Assembly (NCBI RefSeq): GCF_900129725.1
Contig: NZ_FQWQ01000001.1
Span: forward strand, 2,604,001-2,668,000
Source: Chryseolinea serpens
GTDB lineage: Bacteria; Bacteroidota; Bacteroidia; Cytophagales; Cyclobacteriaceae
Reading direction: 5' to 3'
Length of the DNA stretch: 64,000 nucleotides
Below the pieces are notes generated by a model that was not told the origin of the DNA, did not search any database, and saw only the letters and a list, made by a program, of their open reading frames with translations. Positions 50,868 through 60,221 of the stretch are shown here, one piece after another. Within the stretch, counting starts at the first letter, position 1. Each line of letters opens with the position of its first letter. The translations under genes were made by a program, and so were the position numbers.

Positions 50868-53609
50868 CTACTTCTTTCGCTTGGATTTGGCTTCGCGGAT
50901 GAGTTTATAGTCTACGTTTTCTTTGGAGATGGATTCATAGTTGCCTTTGCCCAGGGCGGCAAAGCGTTCCAGGCTTTTGGACGCTCCCATGCCTTTCCCA
51001 AAGTTGAAAACCGAGAGAAAGATATCTTCCCTGGAAAACTTCTCGATCAGTTGGAGCGATTCCTCGCTGAGCGCGAATTCGCCATCTGTGGCCAGGATGA
51101 TCCGGTTGTTGCCGCCACGGATGTAGTTGCTGTCGGCCACTTTATAGGCCAGCTTCACCCCGGCGTTCCCGTCGGTCTTGCCGGCTGATTTCAGGTCGTT
51201 GATGGCTTTTTTGATCTTCTCATCTTCCTTGAACGAGGCGCCCTCCAACAATACTTTGGGCTTGCCCGAAAAAGTGATGATGGACACCTCGTCTTCCTGG
51301 CGCATCATCGAAAGCAGGTCGAGCACCGATGCCTTTAGCAACGGGAGTTTTTCCGGTGTGTTCATGGAACCCGAGACGTCCAGCAGCAGGATCATGTTGT
51401 TGGACGCATAGCCTTCCATCGAACGCAGGTTCTCCCCCGGCGCGCCCATATAGATGGTGTCGCGCTTCTCGATGTAGATCGTGTCGTGCAGCACCTTGGT
51501 TTTGAGTGGGGCGACCTTGGTTTTGGCTGCTGCTGTATTGGTGGTGGAAGGGGGCGGAGTGGCGGGTGGATTACTTTTCCCGACTGCAACAGTACCCGCC
51601 GCAGTCGCTCCATTGGCATCGGCCGTTTTGTTTTCCGCTTTTTTCTCGCCGTGTGTCACTTCGAAAAGTTCCGGTTGCTTGACGCTGCGCAACAAGAAAA
51701 TTCCTTTGGAGAGTTCGCTGAATTTGTTGAGGTCGTCGATGGCGTCGTTGTAGTGATACACCATGCCGTGATAAGGGTGTTCGGAGTTACCGCCTTTGGG
51801 TGGCGCGAACTTGGTGAGTTGTTCGCTGAGCGATTTCGAGGATTGGGGCATGTCCTCGTAGGGCGTGTATGGGCAAAGACCGTTGTTGCGTCCGTATTTC
51901 TCGATGCCTTTCATGTTGGCATATTCCTTGGCGAGCACGTCGCGCAATTGCTGGTCGATCTTGGCGGTGGTGATGTGGGCGGTGGTGTCGCCTTTGTAGC
52001 GGCCCCTGGCTTTGAACAACTGCTCGTGGTCGGCGTCGATGAGGCTTTGCAGCGCCTGGCCGGAAACGTACCACGAACTTGCGGGGTCGGCCGGCGGATA
52101 GGATTCGTAGACACCGCGCACGTCATTATACAGCTGCTCTTTCCGGGCGTCGAAAATATCGAACAGGGTTTTATTTCTGTCGAGGATGCTGAAGATGTGT
52201 TTGAGGTGATCCTTCTCATATTGTTTTTCGGAGACGTCCACTTGCATTGAGGCGCTTTGCTGGTCCATTTCTTTCAGGATGCTGAGCAACACCGCGGCCT
52301 GGTCGTTCAACAGTTTTGCAAAGTTTGCGGGGAGGGCGTCGCTTTCGGAAACCGTCTTTTGAAACAGTGACAACGGCACCTGGTAATCTTTGTAGTCATA
52401 CGACAAGCCGCCGTGGCCGCTAAACGAATCGAGTGTCTCATAGTAGGCTGCGCTTGAATTTAAATTTCGCAACACCATCTGGATGTAACGCAATTGGCGT
52501 TCGCCTTCGTTTATAAAATCGATGTAGTTGTTCAGTGCATCAAACGCCGGCTTGCCGATGGCAACCTTTTGTTTTGGAGCGACAAGGTTGGTATGCTTGA
52601 TGTCGTCGAACGGCTTTACACTGACGCCGTCTGATTTCGGGTCCTCGCGGATGCCAAACGCCGGCACATATTTGAAAGCCTTCAGACCGTTGTAGTCTCC
52701 CGCGGCAAAGTCCATAAACGTATTGTAGTTCGACACCAGCACACCGTTGTAGTAGTTGATCAGGTCGAGGTACACCTGGTTGCTGTGACGATCCGATTTC
52801 TTTGCTTCAAAATTATAGCCGTCCAATCCGTTGCGTTTCACTTCCAGCATGTCGCCCATCGCTTCCTGGAAAGACGGGTACATACTGGAGGCGGGATATT
52901 TCAAAGCCGGTTTGTAGGCGCTGAATATTTTGAGTTGGGCATCGGTGTCGGCAATACTCTTCTCCAGTTTGTCTACGGGCCAGCCGGAATGCACGGATTC
53001 ATCCAGGTTGAAGGTCCAGGCGTCGATGAAAGACTTTTCCCGGGCGATCTGTTGGAGCATCATCAGATCCGTTTTATGATAGGGATTGGTCGCCACATAG
53101 CGATTGAGTGATCTGTACCGCTCCACAAGGCCCGAGGCGAGGTCGTTTTGCTTCTTCACATACTCTCCCACCAGGCCCTGCAATTCCCCGATGATCTGAT
53201 TTGCTTTTTCAAAATTATCCTGCTTGTAGTCCTCCAACTTGTGATACGTGTCCAGTTCCTTGCATTTCGCATCGATTTTTTCGGATGCCTCGCGCAGGGC
53301 ATTCAACCGGGGAAGGATGATGTTGGCATGGGTGGGTGGAATGAATTTGGTGAGATCCCGGGCTGTTTTCAGATAATAATCCTCCAATTGGATTGGGCAA
53401 ACGTAGCGCGGGGCCGAGAATCTTTTTTCGCGGTGAACCTCCGGGTAATAGTTCATAATGCTTTTCACGACCGCCGTTACCTCCTCCGCCGATTGGTTGG
53501 CATAGTCCACATAAGCATTCAGGGCCTTTTGCTGGGTCTGGGTGATCACCTGCCCCACAGCCGGGGCGACCAAAAGCATTATAATAATAGAGAGAAGCGG
53601 ATAGCGCAT
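50868..53609 (-). CDS. Large secreted protein with C-terminal von Willebrand factor A domain
   Basis: 913 aa, signal peptide MRYPLLSIIIMLLVAPAVGQ. A long helical region (about 25-680) is followed by a Pro/Thr/Ala-rich linker (SNPPATPPPSTTNTAAAK), then a VWA domain with MIDAS D744-x-S-x-S (DVSGSMN) and ATDGEF. The helical half has no recognised domain. VWA domains bind partner proteins through a metal ion; such proteins often act in envelope assembly or stress. Start 53609 preferred to 53681 for its signal peptide. It may be co-regulated with the ECF genes just downstream. Confidence 0.85.
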   Translation of the reverse strand: MRYPLLSIIIMLLVAPAVGQVITQTQQKALNAYVDYANQSAEEVTAVVKSIMNYYPEVHREKRFSAPRYVCPIQLEDYYLKTARDLTKFIPPTHANIILPRLNALREASEKIDAKCKELDTYHKLEDYKQDNFEKANQIIGELQGLVGEYVKKQNDLASGLVERYRSLNRYVATNPYHKTDLMMLQQIAREKSFIDAWTFNLDESVHSGWPVDKLEKSIADTDAQLKIFSAYKPALKYPASSMYPSFQEAMGDMLEVKRNGLDGYNFEAKKSDRHSNQVYLDLINYYNGVLVSNYNTFMDFAAGDYNGLKAFKYVPAFGIREDPKSDGVSVKPFDDIKHTNLVAPKQKVAIGKPAFDALNNYIDFINEGERQLRYIQMVLRNLNSSAAYYETLDSFSGHGGLSYDYKDYQVPLSLFQKTVSESDALPANFAKLLNDQAAVLLSILKEMDQQSASMQVDVSEKQYEKDHLKHIFSILDRNKTLFDIFDARKEQLYNDVRGVYESYPPADPASSWYVSGQALQSLIDADHEQLFKARGRYKGDTTAHITTAKIDQQLRDVLAKEYANMKGIEKYGRNNGLCPYTPYEDMPQSSKSLSEQLTKFAPPKGGNSEHPYHGMVYHYNDAIDDLNKFSELSKGIFLLRSVKQPELFEVTHGEKKAENKTADANGATAAGTVAVGKSNPPATPPPSTTNTAAAKTKVAPLKTKVLHDTIYIEKRDTIYMGAPGENLRSMEGYASNNMILLLDVSGSMNTPEKLPLLKASVLDLLSMMRQEDEVSIITFSGKPKVLLEGASFKEDEKIKKAINDLKSAGKTDGNAGVKLAYKVADSNYIRGGNNRIILATDGEFALSEESLQLIEKFSREDIFLSVFNFGKGMGASKSLERFAALGKGNYESISKENVDYKLIREAKSKRKK

Positions 53610-53720
53610 GGTCCTGGATTTAGCGGTGGGGCTGGAAAGATATAAAAAATGGCCTTGGGAGCCTAAAAACGCAGAATTCAAAAATAAATTAAAAATGTTC
53701 GAGGGTCGTGAACTTCTGAA

Positions 53721-53739
53721 CTATACATTTGTTGTATAG
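53721..53739. promoter_or_regulatory. Palindromic operator over the yceI promoter
   Basis: CTATACA-TTTGT-TGTATAG is a perfect 7-bp palindrome that overlaps the -7 element TACATTTG (53724-53731). A second pair, GTTGT-ATAG-ACAAC (53731-53744), overlaps it. Such a position suggests repression, for example by a MarR-type dimer; none is adjacent. Confidence 0.5.
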
Positions 53740-53802
53740 ACAACTGTCGCTTTGACAACATATAAACAAAAACGAATCTATTAACTCTTAAACACTTTTA
53801 TT

Positions 53803-54330
53803 ATGTCGACCTGGAAACTTGATCCCAACCACTCCGAAGTGAAATTCAAAGTGAAACACTTAGTGGTATCCACCATCTCTGGAAACTTCAACACCTTTTC
53901 TGCCACTGTGGACAGCAACAAGGAAGATTTTACCGACGCCAAAGTAACGTTCGAAGCTATTGTAGACAGCATCGATACGAAAAACGGTCAGCGCGACGGT
54001 CACTTGAAATCGGCTGATTTCTTTGACGCTGCCAACCACCCGGCGATCACCTTTGTATCGAAATCATTCAAAAAGAAATCCGGCAACAACTACGAATTGA
54101 ACGGCGACCTGACCGTCCGCGGCACCACGAAAGAAGTGGCTTTGGCGGCAGAATATAACGGCACGGTGAAAGGCTTTGGCGGTAGCTTCGATGTGGCTGC
54201 CTTTGAGATCACGGGCAAGATCAACCGTAAAGAATTCGGTTTGAACTGGAGCGCGCTCACCGAAACCGGCGGCATCGTAGTAGGTGACGACGTGAAAATC
54301 GAAGTGCTGGCCGAGTTCGTGAAAGCGTAA
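53803..54330 (+). CDS. YceI family protein
   Basis: 175 aa. TWKLDPNHSEVKFKVKHL opens the lipocalin-like YceI fold; SIDTKNGQRDGHLKSADFFDAANHPAITFVSKSF and GDLTVRGTTKEVALAAEY are conserved, and FEITGKINRKEFGLNWS is near the end. Family members bind long isoprenoids such as polyprenyl quinones; no signal peptide is present here, so it is likely cytoplasmic. Its promoter carries a palindrome. Confidence 0.92.
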   Translation: MSTWKLDPNHSEVKFKVKHLVVSTISGNFNTFSATVDSNKEDFTDAKVTFEAIVDSIDTKNGQRDGHLKSADFFDAANHPAITFVSKSFKKKSGNNYELNGDLTVRGTTKEVALAAEYNGTVKGFGGSFDVAAFEITGKINRKEFGLNWSALTETGGIVVGDDVKIEVLAEFVKA

Positions 54331-54458
54331 GCAGCACATTGCCCTAAAAAAATTCACATCACACAATCTCCCCCTTCAGGGTTGAGAGGGGTTTATCGAA
54401 GGGTGGAGCTTGTTGATGTGATCGTATTTTCTCTAAAAAAACTTATCACGTTGTGAAC

Positions 54459-55331
54459 ATGAACCGAAGGGAGTTTCTTCTATCTTCCCTCACGCCTATT
54501 GCTGCTATGAATGCTTTAACGGACCTCAAAAATTTTAGCGATACCTTACCCGTTCAGGACCGGAAGATGCCGGCCCTTTTTATTGGACACGGCAGTCCGA
54601 TGAACGGCATCGAAGACAATGCTTTCAGCCAACGCTGGGCGGCCATGGGAAAAGAAATCCCGACGCCGCAAGCAGTGCTCGTCATCTCGGCACACTGGCT
54701 CACGCGTGGCACGGCCATCACGGCCATGGCACAACCGCAGACCATCCACGACTTTGGTGGTTTCCCCCAAGCCTTATTCGAAGTGCAATACCCTGCACCC
54801 GGCCATCCTAAACTGGCGGAAGAGACCGCTGCCCTGATCAAGAAAACGAAAGTTCAACTGGACCACGATTGGGGTCTGGACCACGGCAGTTGGTCGGTGG
54901 TGAAGAACATGTATCCGGAGGCCAACCTACCCGTGCTGCAATTGAGCATCGATTATAACAAAAGTGCACAATACCATTATGACCTGGCCATGGAGCTTGC
55001 CGCACTGCGCAAAAAAGGCGTGCTCATCATCGGCAGTGGCAACATGGTGCACAACCTGCGCATCCTCGACTGGAACAAACCCGATGGCGGCTACGACTGG
55101 GCCGATGAAATGAACGCGACCTTCAAGCGACTGATTTTGGAGAACAATCACCAGGCGCTCATCAACTTTCAGGACCTGGGTAAGGCCGCGGCATTGTCCA
55201 TTCCCACCCCGGACCATTACCTGCCTTTGCTCTACACACTGGGAGTAAAAGATAAACACGATGCCCTGTCGTTCTTTAACGACAAGACTACGATGGGGTC
55301 CATTTCCATGACCTCGGTCAAACTGGATTAA
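54459..55331 (+). CDS. DODA-type extradiol aromatic ring-opening dioxygenase (YgiD-like)
   Basis: 290 aa. A Tat-like or lipoprotein-like N-terminus (MNRREFLLSSLTPIAAMN) suggests export. The dioxygenase fold follows: LFIGHGSPMN (metal His), VLVISAHWLTRG, LDHGSWSVVKNMYPEA and VLIIGSGNMVHNLR. Family enzymes open catechol rings with a single metal; physiological substrate unknown. Start at the ATG 54459; GTG 54453 is less likely. Confidence 0.88.
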   Translation: MNRREFLLSSLTPIAAMNALTDLKNFSDTLPVQDRKMPALFIGHGSPMNGIEDNAFSQRWAAMGKEIPTPQAVLVISAHWLTRGTAITAMAQPQTIHDFGGFPQALFEVQYPAPGHPKLAEETAALIKKTKVQLDHDWGLDHGSWSVVKNMYPEANLPVLQLSIDYNKSAQYHYDLAMELAALRKKGVLIIGSGNMVHNLRILDWNKPDGGYDWADEMNATFKRLILENNHQALINFQDLGKAAALSIPTPDHYLPLLYTLGVKDKHDALSFFNDKTTMGSISMTSVKLD

Positions 55332-55340
55332 GCAACCAAC

Positions 55341-55862
55341 CTAAAGCAACCTGTCGCCCACTTCCTTCCAGCTGTTCAACCGGTTGTACAGGTGGATGTG
55401 CATGTTGTGGGGTGCGGTGTAGATAAATTTTTCGCCGTTGAACCGTTCCAGGTTGTGGGGAAGGTCGTCGATCATATAGTCGCCGTGCACGACCGCTTTG
55501 CTGCCACAGAAAACAATTTGCTTCCAGGTGAGGAACGAGAAATGCTCGTTCAGCCACGCCAACTTTTCGGGAAGCGACTGTGGAAATTCCATCGCGGCCG
55601 AAACGATGAACAATTCATATTTCTTGTTTAGCTCGGCCATCACTTCGCGGCTGTCGACGTGGGGGGTCATGGTGCGAAAGAAGTTTTCGCGGTAGAGAAA
55701 TTGTTGGATCTTTTCGTGGTGGTCGGGAAAGCCTTCCAGTTCTTCTTTGTTATTGAGGCTTTCGCGGGGCACACGCACACCAAATTCCTGTTCGTAATAG
55801 TGGAGGATCTGACCGGTGGCATCGGCAATAACATCGTCCATATCAACAATGAGTCGTTTCAT
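55341..55862 (-). CDS. 5'(3')-deoxyribonucleotidase (NT5C family, HAD)
   Basis: 173 aa. HAD motif 1 DMDDVIAD near residues 7-14, motif 2 SAAMEFPQSLPEK (about 92), and motif 4 MIDDLPHNLE (about 132). Removes phosphate from pyrimidine deoxynucleoside monophosphates. Convergent with the dioxygenase and divergent from the GH97 gene. Confidence 0.87.
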   Translation of the reverse strand: MKRLIVDMDDVIADATGQILHYYEQEFGVRVPRESLNNKEELEGFPDHHEKIQQFLYRENFFRTMTPHVDSREVMAELNKKYELFIVSAAMEFPQSLPEKLAWLNEHFSFLTWKQIVFCGSKAVVHGDYMIDDLPHNLERFNGEKFIYTAPHNMHIHLYNRLNSWKEVGDRLL

Positions 55863-55887
55863 CTGCAGCTTTTCATTATCTTGTTGG

Positions 55888-57894
55888 ATGCAAAGATGTG
55901 TATTTGTGGCGTGCAGGCCAACAGGGATTTTCTTTCTCTTTATCGCGCTTTCGGCGACGGCCGTCGCTCAGAAAAATTATACGCTCACCTCTCCCGCCGG
56001 GGCCATTACGCTGACGGTGCGCGTGGCCGATTCGGTTTATTATTCCGTAGCGGTGAAAGGAGCCCCCGCAGTCACCCCCTCACCCATTGCGCTCATCACT
56101 TCACAGAAAGCATTGGGCATTAACAGCCACGTGACAAAACAAACCACGCGGCAAGTGCAAGACACCATCGTGAATGCCGTGCCCATCAAACGAAGAAACA
56201 TTCCCGATCACTACCGGGAACTCACGCTTTCATTCCGTGAAAATTTTAGCCTGGTTTTCCGTGCCTACGACGACGGTGTGGCTTACCGGTTCACCACCGT
56301 CTTCAAAGATTCATTGATCGTGGAAAAAGAAATTGCCACGTTCCGTTTCCCGGGAGATGCCACGGGCTATTTGCCCCTGGTTCAAAAACGCGATAAGGTC
56401 GATATTTTCCATACCAGTTTTGAAGAACCCTACACCGTTCAACCGCTGTCACAATTCAAACGCGAGCAATTAGCTTTCAACCCGGTGTTGGTCGACGAAG
56501 GTACACGCAAGGTCGTCGTCACCGAGTCGGATCTGTTGGACTATCCGGGCATGTTTGTGCGGGGCACACAGCGCAATAGTTTGCACGGCGAATTTGCTCC
56601 CTATCCCGCTAAGGAAGAGATTCAGGATGGCGAGTTCAGACAGTGGATCGTGACGGCGCGCAAAAACTATATTGCCAAAACACAAGGCATGCGTTCATTT
56701 CCCTGGCGCATTATCGGCCTGGCCGAAAAAGACGGCGACCTGTTGCTGAACGACATGCCCTATCGCCTGGCCACGCCGGCAAAGCAAACGGACTGGTCGT
56801 GGGTGACGCCCGGGATCGGTACGGATGAGTGGATCTGCGGCGCGAATTTGCGCGGTGTGGATTTCAAAACGGGTATCAACACAGCCACGTATAAACATTA
56901 CATCGATTTCGCGAGCCGGTTTGGGATGCAATATGTGATGCTGGATGCCGGCTGGTCCGACAACAACGATCTGCTCAAGATCACACCGGGTCTCGACTTG
57001 AAAGACGTCGCCGCCTATGCCAAGACAAAAAATATCCACATCATGCTGTGGACGCTGGCCATGACCCTCGACCGCCAACTTGACGAGGCCATGGCGATGT
57101 TCGAAGCACTGGATGTAAAATTGATCCTCACCGACTTCATGGATCGCGACGACCAAAAGACCGTGGCCTTCTATCAACGCATGGCCGAGGCGGCGGCGCG
57201 GCACAAGATCATGATCATGTTTCATGGCGCTTTCAAGGGCGCGGGTTTCGAGCGCACCTATCCCAACGCCATTTCGCGGGAAGCCGTGTTGGGTTCGGAA
57301 TACAACATCTGGAGCGAAAAGGCAACACCGGAACACGACCTGCTCATTCCGTTTATCCGCATGGTGGGCGGGCCGATGGATTACGAGCCAGGGTTCTATA
57401 AAAATGCCAACCGGGAAACGTTCCGCCCCTTGCGCGACATGGTGATGTCGCAAGGCACGCGGTGTCACCAGTTGGCGATGTTTGTGGCCTATGACAGCCC
57501 GATGCAAATTTTCTCCGGCAATCCCTCCGACGCCTGGCCTGAGATTGCCTACACGACCTACCTTGCCTCGCTACCGACAACATGGGACGACACGGTCGTG
57601 CCCGACGCGAAGGTGGGCGACTACCTGGTGGTGGCGCGGCGAAAAGACAACGACTGGTACCTGGCGGCCATGACCGATTGGACGCCGCGAACGATAACCA
57701 TCGACCTTTCGTTCTTGAACAACGGCAGTTATCGCGCGTTTACGTGTGAGGACGGCCCGAATGCCACCAAAAACAGTGAGGACTACCGCATGGGATACGC
57801 CCTGGTGGATAAGCACTCAAAACTCACCATCAACATGGCGCCCGGCGGCGGCTATGTGGTGAAGCTAATAAAATTGAATGATGCCCGACCCTGA
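55888..57894 (+). CDS. Glycoside hydrolase family 97 protein
   Basis: 668 aa. Signal peptide to about residue 28 (ATAVAQ). N-terminal beta-sandwich, central TIM barrel and C-terminal beta-domain are in the family order. D416 in LILTDFMDRDDQ is where retaining alpha-galactosidase-type (GH97b) members keep the nucleophile, and TPEHDLLIPFIRMVGGPMDYEPG follows. This favours the retaining type over SusB-like inverting alpha-glucosidases; inference only. Start at 55888 avoids overlap with the divergent nucleotidase. No SusC/D pair is adjacent. Confidence 0.9.
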   Translation: MQRCVFVACRPTGIFFLFIALSATAVAQKNYTLTSPAGAITLTVRVADSVYYSVAVKGAPAVTPSPIALITSQKALGINSHVTKQTTRQVQDTIVNAVPIKRRNIPDHYRELTLSFRENFSLVFRAYDDGVAYRFTTVFKDSLIVEKEIATFRFPGDATGYLPLVQKRDKVDIFHTSFEEPYTVQPLSQFKREQLAFNPVLVDEGTRKVVVTESDLLDYPGMFVRGTQRNSLHGEFAPYPAKEEIQDGEFRQWIVTARKNYIAKTQGMRSFPWRIIGLAEKDGDLLLNDMPYRLATPAKQTDWSWVTPGIGTDEWICGANLRGVDFKTGINTATYKHYIDFASRFGMQYVMLDAGWSDNNDLLKITPGLDLKDVAAYAKTKNIHIMLWTLAMTLDRQLDEAMAMFEALDVKLILTDFMDRDDQKTVAFYQRMAEAAARHKIMIMFHGAFKGAGFERTYPNAISREAVLGSEYNIWSEKATPEHDLLIPFIRMVGGPMDYEPGFYKNANRETFRPLRDMVMSQGTRCHQLAMFVAYDSPMQIFSGNPSDAWPEIAYTTYLASLPTTWDDTVVPDAKVGDYLVVARRKDNDWYLAAMTDWTPRTITIDLSFLNNGSYRAFTCEDGPNATKNSEDYRMGYALVDKHSKLTINMAPGGGYVVKLIKLNDARP

Positions 57895-58288
57895 CGATAT
57901 CATCGTATTTAAACAGTTCGACAGCGCCATCGACGCCAACATTGTCAAGGCGAAGCTCGATGCCTATGGCATTCCGTGCTTTCTTACCGAAGAGAACATG
58001 GCCAACCTCTACCCAGGTGCGAACAACCTGATGATCTTTAGTGTACGCCTCCATATTTTTGCAAATGACGCGGAGCGCGCCGGGCAAATCCTGGACGAAA
58101 AGAACTTGCTGGTGTACGACGGCAGCTATGCCTGCCCGCGGTGCCTTTCCAAAAATATCGTGCGTGACTTCCCGCAGCGTTACAACCTGAAAATAGGGTC
58201 GGTCTTAACCGCGCTTTTTTTTGGCGTATTCTTTCCCCACGAAAAAATCTTCCGGTGTTGCGATTGTCTCCACGAATTTGACGAATGA
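57878..58288 (+). CDS. DUF2007 domain protein with zinc ribbon
   Basis: 136 aa. Residues 8-78 are the DUF2007 (GlnB-like) fold: FKQFDSAIDANIVKAKLDAYGIPCFLTEENMANL. The end carries CPRCLSKN (C-x2-C) and RCCDCLHEF, a zinc-ribbon pair. It begins inside the last codons of the GH97 gene (17-bp overlap). Function unknown. Confidence 0.85.
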   Translation: MMPDPDDIIVFKQFDSAIDANIVKAKLDAYGIPCFLTEENMANLYPGANNLMIFSVRLHIFANDAERAGQILDEKNLLVYDGSYACPRCLSKNIVRDFPQRYNLKIGSVLTALFFGVFFPHEKIFRCCDCLHEFDE

Positions 58289-58354
58289 CCCGTTGATTTT
58301 TTTGGCACTCTGGGCGCCTGCCTTTAAATTGCACTGCTTAGAATAAAGCCTCTT

Positions 58355-58864
58355 ATGTCTCCCTCAAAAGTAATAATCGGTGTCCTGGGTCCTGGCGAGA
58401 ATGCCACGCCCGACGAAAATATCATGGCCTTCGACCTGGGCAAAGCCATCGCCAAACAGGGATGGATCACCCTCACCGGCGGCCGGAGCTTTGGCATTAT
58501 GGATGCCGCGCTAAAAGGCGCCACGGAAGGCGGCGGTCTCACCATTGGCATCCTGCCCGGCGAAAACGAGAAGGGTTCTTCCGATCATGCGCAAATAAAG
58601 ATCGTTACCAGCATGGGCAGCGGCCGCAACTACATCAGTGTGTTGTCGTGCCATGTCATGGTGGTGTTGGGCATGGCTGCAGGCACCGCTTCGGAAGTAG
58701 CGCTGGCGTTGAAGTCGAAGAAGAAGATCATTTTGCTGAACCAGGATGAGATCACCATCCGTTTTTTCAAAAATATCGGCAGCTACAACGTGCTGGTCAG
58801 CAAAGACGTGCCGGAGACGATCCAGCATATCAAGGAATACATGGCGATGAACAAGGTGGTGTAG
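58355..58864 (+). CDS. LOG-like / TIGR00725 family protein
   Basis: 169 aa. GVLGPGENATPDENIMAFDLGKAIAKQGWITLTGGRSFGIMDAALKGA is the Rossmann N-terminus of this family; MGSGRNYISVLSCHVMVVLGMAAGTASEVALALK contains the GxGTxxE-like loop in altered form. Members resemble molybdenum-cofactor carrier proteins and cytokinin-type LOG nucleosidases; activity cannot be assigned. Confidence 0.82.
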   Translation: MSPSKVIIGVLGPGENATPDENIMAFDLGKAIAKQGWITLTGGRSFGIMDAALKGATEGGGLTIGILPGENEKGSSDHAQIKIVTSMGSGRNYISVLSCHVMVVLGMAAGTASEVALALKSKKKIILLNQDEITIRFFKNIGSYNVLVSKDVPETIQHIKEYMAMNKVV

Positions 58865-59076
58865 CGGAAGGCGTCGCGCCTTTTGTTGCAAACTTGCTTT
58901 CCAAATTCAAGCAGGACTATCCACACATCACCGGGCGGAAAGTCGCTTTCTACGCGCATGTATTTTCCAACGTCTTTGCACTAGCGGCAGGGTTGACCCA
59001 ATTTTCCAGTTACTTTCTTGAGCACCCGGGTTTAAAAACTCCCGGCGTCGAAAGATCCACCGGTTCATTCTCGAGC

Positions 59077-60078
59077 TTAATCTACCAAGACCAGTTCTTT
59101 GGAGGCTTTTCCGATCGCTTTCAACTCTTCATCTGTCAGCGTAAAGGCCAGGGCTTTCACATTATCCGTTACCTGCTTCTCATCGCGGGCGCCCACGAGC
59201 ACGCAATCCATCGCGGGCTGTCGCGTCGTCCAGTTGATGATGAGTTGTGTCAGGGTGGCATTGTGTTTTTCGGCGATCGGTTTCAAGGTCTCCAACATCG
59301 CGTTCACGCGGGCGATGTTTTCATCTTTGTAGAACTTGTTGTTCTCGCGTGTATCGCCGGGACCAAAAATATGACCGGGCTTGATCTTGCCCGTGAGCAA
59401 GCCGCGTTGCAACGGACTGTAGGGAATGATGCTCAACTTTTTTTGTAGGGCTTGGGGCACGAGGTCTTTTTCGATGCCGCGGTTCACAAGGCTATAGGGC
59501 ACCTGGTTCGAAACGAGGTTCACCGATTTCAAACCTTCGTCCACCTGCGCAGCGGAATAGTTACACACACCGGCAGCGCGCACTTTCCCTTGTTGGATGA
59601 GGGTGGCCACGGCTTCCATGGTTTCGGATATGGGCGTGGTAGCGTCGGCCCAATGGATTTGATAGAGATCGATATAGTCGGTTTTCAGACGGCGAAGGCT
59701 GTCTTCGCATTCGCCGATCACGGCCGCCTTCGCGGAGTATTTATATACTTTTGTAGGCTTGCCACTGTTGTCGGTCGTATCGAAATAAAATTCGCCCTGG
59801 TTGGTTTTCCAGTTCATGCCATACTTGGTGAGGATCTCGTATTTGTCGCGGGCGATGCCGGCCATGGCCTTGCCCACCAATTCCTCACTTTTACCAAAGC
59901 CGTAGATGGGAGCCGTATCGATCGTGGTGATGCCCGCATCAAAGGAGGCTTTGAGGGCGCGCAAGGCTGCGGCGTCTTCGGCACCGCCCCACATCCATCC
60001 GCCTATGGCCCAGGCGCCAAAGGCTATCGGTGTTACGGTTACGGCAGAGGTTCCGAGGGATTTGCGTTTCATGGGCAT
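59077..60078 (-). CDS. Aldo/keto reductase
   Basis: 333 aa. TTIDTAPIYGFGKSEELVGKA supplies the catalytic Asp and Tyr, ILTKYGM the Lys, and LYQIHWAD the His; SIIPYSPLQRGLLTGK and the NADPH-binding LVGARDEKQVTDN end the barrel. Similar to YajO/YhdN-type enzymes; substrate unknown. Stand-alone, divergent from the ThuA gene. Confidence 0.92.
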   Translation of the reverse strand: MPMKRKSLGTSAVTVTPIAFGAWAIGGWMWGGAEDAAALRALKASFDAGITTIDTAPIYGFGKSEELVGKAMAGIARDKYEILTKYGMNWKTNQGEFYFDTTDNSGKPTKVYKYSAKAAVIGECEDSLRRLKTDYIDLYQIHWADATTPISETMEAVATLIQQGKVRAAGVCNYSAAQVDEGLKSVNLVSNQVPYSLVNRGIEKDLVPQALQKKLSIIPYSPLQRGLLTGKIKPGHIFGPGDTRENNKFYKDENIARVNAMLETLKPIAEKHNATLTQLIINWTTRQPAMDCVLVGARDEKQVTDNVKALAFTLTDEELKAIGKASKELVLVD

Positions 60079-60221
60079 GGCGTTTTTTCATAAAGGTAAA
60101 CCGCCGGGGCGCTAAGGCGCAAAGGAGGGCACAAAGTTTCTTTGTAGTATCTTGTGCATCTTATAGCAAAAAAAGCCGGGCGACCTTGTCCCGGCACGTG
60201 TCGGATTGTAATTTGGCTCTT

